From Oscillospiraceae bacterium (GTDB taxonomy: Bacteria > Bacillota > Clostridia > Oscillospirales > Oscillospiraceae): a stretch of DNA of 6,256 nucleotides. The DNA lies in assembly GCA_029065305.1 (NCBI GenBank), contig JAIEIQ010000273.1, positions 1 through 6,256 of the forward strand, read 5' to 3'. Positions 1-4,871 of this stretch are shown piece after piece (position 1 is the first letter of the stretch; every line of letters begins with the position of its first letter). The position numbers were made by a program, and so were the translations under genes. Below the pieces are notes generated by a model. That model saw only the letters and a program-made list of their open reading frames with translations, had not been told where the DNA came from and did no database searches.

Positions 1-57
1 CTCCTCCGGGATGCGCTGATAGATGCCCTGGTCATTGCGTATGTATCGGTTATACAT
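1..57 (-). CDS. Conserved hypothetical protein, N-terminus only (runs off left edge)
   Basis: Only the first 19 codons are visible, reading MYNRYIRNDQGIYQRIPEE with no stop before the window ends. The start at 57 is preferred over an in-frame ATG at 63 because a GGGGG run lies six bases before it, whereas it abuts the ATG at 63. The start lies inside the end of the 145-aa gene upstream, with an 8-bp overlap in another frame, which points to translational coupling as the third gene of a minus-strand operon. From memory, proteins opening MYNRY in Oscillospiraceae continue into a Pro-rich linker and a hydrophobic C-terminus, but none of that can be seen here. Function unknown. Confidence 0.6.
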   Translation of the reverse strand, partial: MYNRYIRNDQGIYQRIPEE

Positions 58-487
58 GGCCATCCCCCAGACTGGTCAGGAACTTTTTTCCGACATGGAT
101 CAGCCGCGCGGCTTTTACTGCCCGCTCCACCTTATCCCGCCGCTCCGGCTTCAGGAAGGGCCGCAGGGCATAGAGCAGTGCCGTTCGCTCATCCCCGCCG
201 CTACCGCCGCTCAGCTCCCCCACCAGGGGAAGCAGGCGCTGGATCAGCTTTGGGTCGATCTGCCCCAGCAGGTTCCCCAGCCCTGCCAGATCTCCCAAAT
301 TTCCCAGATTTCCAAGGCCAGATCCGCCGGCGGCGGACGGCGGGGAAGGGGGAACTCCTCCGTTTTCGGAGGGAGGCCCCCCATTGCTCCCGCCTCCCAG
401 GTCCAGGGACTGGGCCAGGTTCATCACCTGGGAGAGGGCGTCCGGGTTGGAGAGCAGTGCATTCAGTTTTTCTTCAAATTCACCCAT
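50..487 (-). CDS. Conserved hypothetical protein with Gly/Pro-rich linker
   Basis: This 145-aa protein has three parts. An N-terminal helix (residues 3-30) contains the motif LLSNPDALSQVMNLAQSL. A low-complexity Gly/Pro/Ser linker (31-56) leads into short repeats of GLGNLGNLGDLAGLGNLL type (57-75). A charged helical C-terminus (about 98-138) carries LLYALRPFLKPERRDKVERA. There is no signal peptide or membrane segment, so it is probably cytoplasmic. The start at 487 has an AGGGAG ribosome site nine bases upstream. It lies 30 bases after the 86-aa gene and overlaps the next gene by 8 bp, so the three are probably one transcript. I recognise the helix-linker-helix layout as recurring in clostridia, but I know of no assigned function. 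The linker makes the middle of the protein poorly suited to homology search; the two ends are the informative parts. Confidence 0.8.
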   Translation of the reverse strand: MGEFEEKLNALLSNPDALSQVMNLAQSLDLGGGSNGGPPSENGGVPPSPPSAAGGSGLGNLGNLGDLAGLGNLLGQIDPKLIQRLLPLVGELSGGSGGDERTALLYALRPFLKPERRDKVERAVKAARLIHVGKKFLTSLGDGHV

Positions 488-517
488 ATACGTCCACTCC
501 CTTCCGCCCTGGATGGT

Positions 518-778
518 TTATTTTTGGCCGATAACGCCGTTGAGCCGCTCAAGGAGCTCCGCGCCGCCGGGGCTCTTCATAACGGACTGGATGATTGCGC
601 TGATTTGAGAGGTGTCCCCCTTGGCCGCGCGCTCCGCCGCCTGCTTGAGGGATGCCTCATCCTGACTCTGGGTCAGCAGCTGGGCCAGGGCCTTGGCGTC
701 CGGGGACTTGGCGACCCGCTCCAGCGTCTTTTTACTGCCCAGGACCTGTTGGAGCTTGGATGTGTCGTTTTGCTTCAT
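518..778 (-). CDS. Small helical hypothetical protein (86 aa)
   Basis: This is an 86-aa, Lys/Gln/Ala-rich protein predicted by eye to be nearly all helix, with no membrane segment or signal peptide. It holds two similar segments, VAKSPDAKALAQLL (residues 22-35) and VMKSPGGAELLERL (66-79), joined by a charged Ala/Lys helix. The SPDA-type turn recurs in the N-terminal helix of the next gene (LLSNPDALSQVM), so the two products may share a module. A GGGAGG site lies upstream of the start at 778; the spacing of about 11 bases is slightly long. An out-of-frame ATG at 783 opens only a two-codon frame (MP stop). It is the first gene of a minus-strand operon with the genes at 50-487 and 1-57. Function unknown. 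Confidence 0.78.
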   Translation of the reverse strand: MKQNDTSKLQQVLGSKKTLERVAKSPDAKALAQLLTQSQDEASLKQAAERAAKGDTSQISAIIQSVMKSPGGAELLERLNGVIGQK

Positions 779-810
779 GGCATTGGCTTCCTCCCTGTCG
801 TTGTCTCTCC

Positions 811-816
811 AGTATA
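811..816 (-). promoter_or_regulatory. Possible -10 element for the three-gene operon
   Basis: Reading leftward, CATATACT lies about 33 bases before the first start codon of the operon. TATACT fits a -10 box in 5 of 6 positions. The eight-base form also resembles the sporulation sigma-E -10 (CATACAnT), but no matching -35 is visible: the upstream DNA is the T-tract of the preceding terminator. The position is plausible; the sigma factor is undecided. Confidence 0.25.
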
Positions 817-830
817 TGATGGTCGGGACA

Positions 831-869
831 AAAAAGTTCTCCCGGCCTGTCAGGCTGGGAGAACTTTTT
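831..869 (-). terminator. Strong intrinsic terminator
   Basis: Arms of 13 bases, AAAAAGTTCTCCC and GGGAGAACTTTTT, are perfectly complementary. Inside them GCCT and AGGC extend the stem to a tiny loop. Read leftward, the stem ends in a run of T, the form of a Rho-independent terminator. It lies about 92 bases after the stop of the HD-domain gene and just before the three-gene operon. The A and T tracts flank both sides, so it could also stop rightward transcription. Confidence 0.85.
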
Positions 870-960
870 AGAGAGAGGGGGCTGGCTATGCCTCCTCTGA
901 ATCCAAAGCTTTATATGGTCTTATTCGAATCATACATTTTTCCATGAGAATTTAAAGCTG

Positions 961-1524
961 TTACCCCAAGACTTCCATGGTTTTTTCAAATTTGGATTGA
1001 TAGTGCTTTTTACTTCTTGCGGATAATTTTTGGAAGCTTCTTATCTGCTTATCTTTTACAAATTCCTTACCATCTTCAATCCCCATCCCTCTTTGAACAT
1101 AAGCTAAATACAACAAACTTGGCAGACTGTCAAAATGTGAAATTGCGTCAGCATCGGCGACGCATAATTCCTCAATACTATTTCTCTCAAGAGCTATACT
1201 TCCTCTGTGGTTTTTAATACATTTTTGCACTAATAAAATTCTTTTGTCCTCGTAACCATATTCTTTTAGAATACTATATGCCATTTCTGCTCCATGTATA
1301 TGATGAAGCTCATACAAGCTATATTCTGTGATAGACGCAATATCATGCAGCCAAGCTGCTATCATGACAATTTCCTTATCCGCCCCATATTCTCCTGCCA
1401 GAATTTCTGCGTTTTTAACCACTGCAACAATATGATAATAACACCCCATACCAAACTTATTTGTTTCTTTTTGGCATCTGTCATATATTTCCTGCTGCAA
1501 CTTCTTCAAAATATCGTTTCGCAT
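961..1524 (-). CDS. HD-domain metal-dependent phosphohydrolase
   Basis: This 187-aa protein carries the HD superfamily metal-binding set. H31 lies in the first helix (YYHIVAVVKNA), H60-D61 in WLHDIA, H74/H75/H77 in ELHHIHGAE, H106 in KNHRGS, and D124/D126 in CVADADAISHFD. The extra histidines between the HD pair and the final Asp fit the two-metal type. Members hydrolyse phosphate esters, often of nucleotides, but this small stand-alone form has no substrate I can name. No membrane segment or regulatory domain is attached. The start at 1524 has AGGG about eight bases upstream; an ATG at 1532 is out of frame. Base composition is about 35-40% GC with many AAA, ATA and AGA codons, against 60% or more in the neighbours, which suggests recent transfer. 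It stands alone, about 100 bases from nth on the same strand, and ends at the terminator at 831-869. Confidence 0.88.
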   Translation of the reverse strand: MRNDILKKLQQEIYDRCQKETNKFGMGCYYHIVAVVKNAEILAGEYGADKEIVMIAAWLHDIASITEYSLYELHHIHGAEMAYSILKEYGYEDKRILLVQKCIKNHRGSIALERNSIEELCVADADAISHFDSLPSLLYLAYVQRGMGIEDGKEFVKDKQIRSFQKLSARSKKHYQSKFEKTMEVLG

Positions 1525-1627
1525 AGTTTCATCCCTGTAAATTCCGGTTTGATACTGCGTTCAGCTTAGCATAGTTGCCTCGTCTATAAGGCGGCGCACA
1601 TGCACCGGGGGCCACCCGCCGCATACA

Positions 1628-2269
1628 TCATTCGCCTTGCCAATGGTCGCACCAGGGACGCAGGGTACAGCGCTCACAGTCCGGTTTCCGGGCCACGCAC
1701 ACCGCCCGGCCATGGAGCACCATCCGGTGGCAGAAATCGTTGCTCTCCTCGGGCGGGATGCACTGGCGCAGCTGTGTTTCCACCTTCAGCGGGTCCTTGC
1801 TGCCGTCGGTGATGCCCAGCAGGCCGGTAATGCGGATACAGTGGGTGTCGCAGACGTAGCCCTCTTTTCCGTAGACGTCCCCCAGGATGAGATTGGCGGT
1901 CTTGCGTCCCACGCCGGGGAGCTTCAAAAGCGCCTCCATGGTATCCGGCACCCGCCCGCCGTATTCCTCCACCAGCATTTTGCTGGCGGCGACGATGTCC
2001 CGGGCCTTGGCCCGCCAGAAGCCGGTGGAGTGGATGATTTCCCCTACCTCCTCCTCAGAGGCGCCAGCCAACGCCTCCAATGTGGGGAATCGGGCGTAGA
2101 GGATGGGCGTCACCATATTCACCCGGGCGTCGGTACACTGTGCCGCCAGACGCACGGAGAAAAGGAGCTCGTAGGCTTTCTCAGGGTCGAAGGGGAGGGA
2201 GCACTCGGCGGCGGGATAGAGGTTTTTTAATTCCTCGATGATGGCCGAAATGGCCGCTTTATCTTTCAT
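1628..2269 (-). CDS. nth: Endonuclease III (DNA glycosylase/AP lyase)
   Basis: This 213-aa base-excision-repair enzyme removes oxidised pyrimidines and cleaves the resulting abasic site. The helix-hairpin-helix motif LPGVGRKTAN spans residues 117-126 and includes the catalytic lysine K123. The catalytic aspartate is D141 in VCDTHCIRI. The C-terminal [4Fe-4S] ligands are C191, C198, C201 and C207, with the classical C-x6-C-x2-C-x5-C spacing. Length matches the family (E. coli 211 aa). I chose ATG 2269 over the in-frame GTG at 2278 because the ribosome site GAGGTG lies six bases before the ATG and overlaps that GTG. All active-site and cluster residues are present, so it should be functional. 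It appears monocistronic with its own promoter; the next gene on the strand lies about 100 bases on and is compositionally alien. Confidence 0.97.
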   Translation of the reverse strand: MKDKAAISAIIEELKNLYPAAECSLPFDPEKAYELLFSVRLAAQCTDARVNMVTPILYARFPTLEALAGASEEEVGEIIHSTGFWRAKARDIVAASKMLVEEYGGRVPDTMEALLKLPGVGRKTANLILGDVYGKEGYVCDTHCIRITGLLGITDGSKDPLKVETQLRQCIPPEESNDFCHRMVLHGRAVCVARKPDCERCTLRPWCDHWQGE

Positions 2270-2287
2270 GTTGATCACCTCAGCGCC

Positions 2288-2293
2288 ATTTTA
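2288..2293 (-). promoter_or_regulatory. Extended -10 promoter for nth
   Basis: Read leftward the sequence is TGTGGTAAAAT: a TAAAAT -10 box (5 of 6) preceded by the TGn extension. The -35 region (TCGCAA at 17-bp spacing) is poor, as is common with extended -10 promoters. Transcription would begin near 2281, giving a leader of about 12 bases that just holds the GAGGTG ribosome site of nth. Confidence 0.5.
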
Positions 2294-2356
2294 CCACATT
2301 CTTCGGCGGTTTGCGAGATCCAAAACGGAAAAATTTGCGCCGCAAGTAAATAGATG

Positions 2357-2388
2357 AAATCTCCGCTCATTTTGCGCGGAGATTTTTT
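2357..2388 (+). terminator. Intrinsic terminator facing right, with no visible gene before it
   Basis: AAATCTCCGC (2357-2366) pairs perfectly with GCGGAGATTT (2376-2385) around a nine-base loop, followed by a T-run (TTTTTTATTTT) on the plus strand. Read leftward, the tract after the stem is much less T-rich. No plus-strand gene lies upstream, since nth points the other way. It may insulate the following promoter, end an unseen short RNA, or be left from a transferred segment. Confidence 0.75.
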
Positions 2389-2397
2389 ATTTTGCAC

Positions 2398-2426
2398 TTG
2401 ACTTATTGAGTTCCGTAATCTATAAT
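2398..2426 (+). promoter_or_regulatory. Near-consensus sigma-A promoter
   Basis: TTGACT (-35, 2398-2403) and TATAAT (-10, 2421-2426) are separated by exactly 17 bases, which makes this the best promoter in the window. Transcription should begin near 2433. This rules out starting the next gene at the in-frame TTG at 2406 and supports the start at 2460. Confidence 0.9.
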
Positions 2427-2442
2427 ATATTTGTGGAACTCA
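2407..2442. promoter_or_regulatory. Inverted-repeat operator centred on the -10 box
   Basis: TGAGTTCC (2407-2414) and GGAACTCA (2435-2442) are perfect inverted repeats 20 bases apart. Their centre (2424.5) falls inside TATAAT. Bound protein would block polymerase. The first gene downstream encodes a ribbon-helix-helix DNA-binding protein, a family that usually represses its own promoter from such sites, so autoregulation is inferred. Only the second arm lies within the expected transcript, so an RNA hairpin between the two arms is unlikely. Confidence 0.65.
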
Positions 2443-2459
2443 GAAAGGGGGGAGAAGAT

Positions 2460-2633
2460 TTGTCTCCACGGACAGGACGGCCTAAAGCGGTGAATCCAAA
2501 GAACAACGATATAAAAGTCAGAATCGACGATGAAACGTTGCAGCGCCTGGATGAATACTGTAGAGAGCACGAAATTGTGCGAGCTGAGGCAATTCGTCAG
2601 GGGATCCACCTGCTTTTAGCCCAAGAAAAATAA
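2460..2633 (+). CDS. Ribbon-helix-helix (CopG/Arc-type) DNA-binding protein
   Basis: This 57-aa protein has a typical RHH fold. A basic N-terminal tail includes TGRPK (residues 5-9). A beta strand NDIKVRID (16-23) is the DNA-contacting part in this family, with helix A (24-36) and helix B RAEAIRQGIHLLL (41-53) following. Such proteins dimerise and bind inverted repeats in promoters. The start is TTG at 2460: it follows a GGGGGGAG ribosome site by about five bases and lies downstream of the predicted transcription start near 2433. It is alone behind a strong promoter carrying a palindrome, so it is probably a self-regulating repressor. It may also control the frameshifted gene 114 bases downstream. 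It could in principle be an antitoxin, but no toxin gene is next to it. Confidence 0.9.
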   Translation: MSPRTGRPKAVNPKNNDIKVRIDDETLQRLDEYCREHEIVRAEAIRQGIHLLLAQEK

Positions 2634-2639
2634 GACAAC

Positions 2640-2666
2640 CGGGCCCACCCATGAAAGAAAAGCCCG
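2640..2666. repeat. Short GC inverted repeat after the RHH gene
   Basis: CGGGC (2640-2644) and GCCCG (2662-2666) could form a five-base stem with a 17-base loop just after the stop codon. No T-run follows, so it is not a convincing terminator; it may only shape or protect the mRNA end. Confidence 0.3.
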
Positions 2667-2677
2667 ATTGCCTTATA

Positions 2678-2702
2678 CACAAAAAGCCAGAAGGTTTTTG
2701 TG
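2678..2702 (+). repeat. AT-rich hairpin in the leader of the frameshifted gene
   Basis: CACAAAAA (2678-2685) and TTTTTGTG (2695-2702) pair perfectly, with CC and GG closing a short loop. It has terminator-like composition, but the T-run sits in the stem and is followed by GAATC. The left arm could instead pair with GGTTTTTATG at the next ribosome site (2740-2749). Confidence 0.45.
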
Positions 2703-2746
2703 AATCTATTCTACCAGACCTCCGGGAAAAAAGCAAGGAGGTTTTT

Positions 2747-2970
2747 ATGACATACGAATTATCCATTGAGATGGATCAGCTTAACGACTTGATCGGTCAT
2801 CTGGAGCGGGTCCGCACCTACTACACCGCTGAAGCCGCGGCGCTGTCCAGAGCTGCGCGGCCCGGGACTGGGACAGCAGCTCCCAGCGCCATACCATGGA
2901 GCTGATTGTGAACCGGATGGAGCTGGCCCACAACGCGGAAAAGCTGTGGACCCGTCTGCTGGGGATCTGA
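2747..2970 (+). pseudogene. Frameshifted small helical protein gene (about 74 aa if joined)
   Basis: A good start (AAGGAGG, five bases, ATG 2747) opens MTYELSIEMDQLNDLIGHLE and continues to about EAAALSRAAR, then runs into low-quality sequence ending at 2905. The -1 frame is open from 2833. It gives ARDWDSSSQRHTMELIVNRM and then ELAHNAEKLWTRLLGI, with a stop at 2968-2970. Both halves look like genuine amphipathic helices, and joining them gives about 74 aa, so one base is probably missing in the stretch 2833-2866 or two are extra. No X-XXY-YYZ slippery heptamer is in register there, so programmed frameshifting is not supported; a real mutation or a sequencing error is likelier. The Trp and heptad-like helices recall small WXG-like helical hairpins, but I do not recognise the family. 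Function unknown. Confidence 0.6.
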
Positions 2971-2974
2971 GAGG

Positions 2975-3003
2975 TTGCAACCGGGCTGGATTTGTGGTAC
3001 ACT
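2975..3003 (+). promoter_or_regulatory. Extended -10 promoter for the LURP-one/rarA operon
   Basis: TTGCAA (2975-2980, 4 of 6 to -35) and TACACT (2998-3003, 4 of 6 to -10) are 17 bases apart, and TGG directly before the -10 gives the TGn extension. Transcription would begin near 3010, just before the GC-rich hairpin. Confidence 0.5.
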
Positions 3004-3018
3004 GCCCTATAGACCAAG

Positions 3019-3044
3019 CCCCGCCGCTTCTAAAGGCGGCGGGG
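3019..3044 (+). repeat. GC-rich hairpin at the 5' end of the LURP-one mRNA
   Basis: CCCCGCCGC (3019-3027) and GCGGCGGGG (3036-3044) form a nine-base, all-GC stem with loop TTCTAAAG. No T-run follows; the ribosome site AAAAGGAG begins three bases later. It may act as a 5' mRNA stabiliser or tune translation, and it is too stable to be chance filler. Confidence 0.6.
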
Positions 3045-3065
3045 GCAAAAGGAGTATGGAACCCG

Positions 3066-3533
3066 ATGAGATTATTGTTCAAACAGCGTCTTTTCTCCTG
3101 GTTCGACAGCTATGATATCTACACCGAGGACGGCAATACCATCTTCACCGTGGAGGGCCAGCTCAGCTGGGGCCACTGCCTCCACATCCTGGACGCCCGG
3201 GGAGAGCATATCGGCACTGTCCAGGAGAGGGTGCTGACCTTCCTGCCGAAATTTGAGCTCTACGCCTACGGCGAGTACATCGGCGCAATCCGCAAGGAGT
3301 TCACCTTTTTCACCCCCCGATTTACCTTCGATTCCAGCGACTGGGAGGTGGATGGGAGCTTCATGGAGTGGGACTACTCCATCCGCAGTGCCAGCCAGGG
3401 CCATGTTGCCTCCATCAGCAAGGAGCTCTTCAACTGGACGGATACCTACGTCATCGACGTGCCGGACCCGGCCAACGCTCTGTGCAGTCTGATGGTGGTG
3501 CTGGCGATTGACGCGGAAAAATGCAGGAGCTGA
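3066..3533 (+). CDS. LURP-one-related (YxjI-like) protein
   Basis: This 155-aa protein matches the LURP-one-related (LOR) family, a tubby-like beta-barrel fold found in Bacillus YxjI and in plants. Seen here are the N-terminal LLFKQRLFSWFDSYDIY, then GQLSWGHCLHI (31-41), ERVLTFLPKFELY (54-66), KEFTFFTPRF (77-86), WDYSIRSAS (102-110) and KELFNWTDTYVIDV (119-132). The C-terminal helix LMVVLAIDAEKC (142-153) is buried in the barrel in family structures. No enzymatic activity is established for the bacterial members; lipid or ligand binding has been proposed from the tubby likeness. The ATG at 3066 is chosen because homologues begin at this motif; spacing to AAAAGGAG is long (11 bases). An ATG at 3056 is out of frame. 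It lies 27 bases before rarA and probably shares its transcript. Confidence 0.88.
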   Translation: MRLLFKQRLFSWFDSYDIYTEDGNTIFTVEGQLSWGHCLHILDARGEHIGTVQERVLTFLPKFELYAYGEYIGAIRKEFTFFTPRFTFDSSDWEVDGSFMEWDYSIRSASQGHVASISKELFNWTDTYVIDVPDPANALCSLMVVLAIDAEKCRS

Positions 3534-3560
3534 TCGAAGAGAGGAAAGGAGTGACCACCC

Positions 3561-4823
3561 ATGGACCATCCCTTAGCGGACCGCATCCGCCCTCAGGGGC
3601 TGGAGGAGGTGGTGGGGCAGAAGCACCTGCTGGGTCCGGACGCACTGCTGCGCCGGTTCATCGAAAAGGGCACAGACGCCAACATGGTCTTTTACGGCCC
3701 CTCCGGCACCGGTAAGACCACCATCGCCAATATCATCGCCCGGCGCACCCACCGAACCCTGTACCGCCTCAACGCCACCACCGCCTCCCTCCAGGATATC
3801 AAGGACATCATGGCGGACGTGGGAACCCTCATGGCACCGGGAGGCGTCCTGCTGTACCTGGATGAGATCCAGTACTTCAATAAGAAACAGCAGCAGTCCC
3901 TGCTGGAGTTCATGGAGAATGGGGCCATCACGCTGATTGCCTCCACCACAGAAAACCCCTATTTCTATGTCTATGGCGCACTTCTCAGCCGGAGCACAGT
4001 CTTTGAGTTCAAGCCTGTCTCCGCCGCCGAGGTCCTGCCCGCCGTGGAGCGGGCCTTTGGAATCCTGCAAAAGGAGAGCAAGCTCCCCCTCCGGTGGGAG
4101 GAGGGCGCACCGGACTATATCGCCCACGCCTGCGGCGGGGATGTGCGGAAAGCCATGAACGCGGTGGAGCTGCTCTACGAAGCGGCGGCACCAGTGGACG
4201 GCGCCCTGACGCTGACCGTGGCCGACGCCCAGCAGGTGGCCCAGCGGAGCGCCATGCGCTATGACCGGGGCGGGGACGCCATGTACGATCTGGCCTCCGC
4301 CCTGATGAAGTCCCTCCGGGGCAGCGACCCGGACGCGGCCCTCCACTACCTGGCCCGGTTTCTGGAGGCGGGGGATCTCATCACCCCCAGCCGCCGCCTG
4401 CTGTGCTCCGCCAGCGAGGATATCGGCATGGCCTACCCCCAGGCCATCGCCATTGTAAAGGCCTGTGTGGATACAGCCATGCAGCTGGGGCTCCCGGAGG
4501 CCCAGCTCCCGTTAGCCCAGGCGGCGGTGCTGCTGGCTACAGCCCCCAAATCCAACAGTGTGGTGGAGGCCATCGGCGCGGCCTGGTCGGACGTGAAGAA
4601 GGGACGGACCGGGTCCGTCCCCAGAGAATTGCAGAATGTCCACGCCGATACCACCGGCCAGGAGCGGGAGCAGGGGTACCTCTACCCCCACAATTTCCCG
4701 GGCCATTGGGTCCGCCAGCAGTACCTGCCCGACGAGCTGAAGGACGTAACCTACTACCAATACGGCGATAATAAAACCGAGCAGGCGGCGCGGGCGTTCT
4801 GGGAAAATATCAAGGACCAATAA
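3561..4823 (+). CDS. rarA: Replication-associated recombination protein A (AAA+ ATPase)
   Basis: This 420-aa member of the RarA/MgsA/WRNIP1 family is a clamp-loader-like AAA+ ATPase that acts at stalled or gapped replication forks. The N-terminal PLADRIRPQGLEEVVGQKHLLG box is followed by Walker A GPSGTGKT (46-53) and Walker B LLYLDEIQ (97-104). Sensor 1 is in ASTTENP (127-133, N132), the likely arginine finger is R144 in LLSRS, and the sensor 2 arginine is R196 in GGDVRKAMN. The C-terminal half has the family tetramerisation region, with RGSDPDAALHYLARFLEAGD, ASEDIG and APKSNSV. Length is normal and all ATPase residues are present. An AAAGGAG site lies nine bases before ATG 3561. It is the second gene after the LURP-one protein; the pairing suggests co-transcription rather than an obvious shared pathway. 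Confidence 0.96.
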   Translation: MDHPLADRIRPQGLEEVVGQKHLLGPDALLRRFIEKGTDANMVFYGPSGTGKTTIANIIARRTHRTLYRLNATTASLQDIKDIMADVGTLMAPGGVLLYLDEIQYFNKKQQQSLLEFMENGAITLIASTTENPYFYVYGALLSRSTVFEFKPVSAAEVLPAVERAFGILQKESKLPLRWEEGAPDYIAHACGGDVRKAMNAVELLYEAAAPVDGALTLTVADAQQVAQRSAMRYDRGGDAMYDLASALMKSLRGSDPDAALHYLARFLEAGDLITPSRRLLCSASEDIGMAYPQAIAIVKACVDTAMQLGLPEAQLPLAQAAVLLATAPKSNSVVEAIGAAWSDVKKGRTGSVPRELQNVHADTTGQEREQGYLYPHNFPGHWVRQQYLPDELKDVTYYQYGDNKTEQAARAFWENIKDQ

Positions 4824-4835
4824 AGTTTTCTTTTG

Positions 4836-4863
4836 ATTCTTTTCTTGTTCACAAGAAAAGAAT
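4836..4863. terminator. Perfect 12-bp inverted repeat between convergent genes
   Basis: ATTCTTTTCTTG (4836-4847) and CAAGAAAAGAAT (4852-4863) are perfect complements around TTCA. It lies between the stop of rarA (4823) and the stop of the S1 protein (4872), where a bidirectional terminator is expected. The stem is AT-rich and neither side carries a clean downstream T-run, so it is an atypical terminator. Similar C/T-on-one-arm hairpins recur between genes in related clostridia (from memory), so it may be a dispersed repeat. Confidence 0.6.
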
Positions 4864-4871
4864 GCACAACC

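Noticed and set aside
23..871. Long plus-strand open frame of 282 codons over the left operon
   Set aside because: It is antisense to two genes with proper ribosome sites and sensible proteins, its translation is Pro/Arg/Gln-rich without domains, and it crosses the terminator at 831-869.
1591..1622. GCGGCG/CGCCGC inverted repeat after nth
   Set aside because: Only a six-base stem with a 20-base loop and no T-run in either direction; not a convincing terminator.
2406..2459. N-terminal extension of the RHH protein from TTG 2406
   Set aside because: That start lies between the -35 and -10 boxes of the promoter, so it would not be transcribed.
2651..2746. In-frame ATG 2651 upstream of the frameshifted gene
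   Set aside because: It has no ribosome site, the added 32 residues span the leader hairpin, and AAGGAGG is placed correctly for ATG 2747.
3573..4346. Antisense open frame of 257 codons within rarA
   Set aside because: A GC-rich shadow of a well-conserved gene; no ribosome site or domain.
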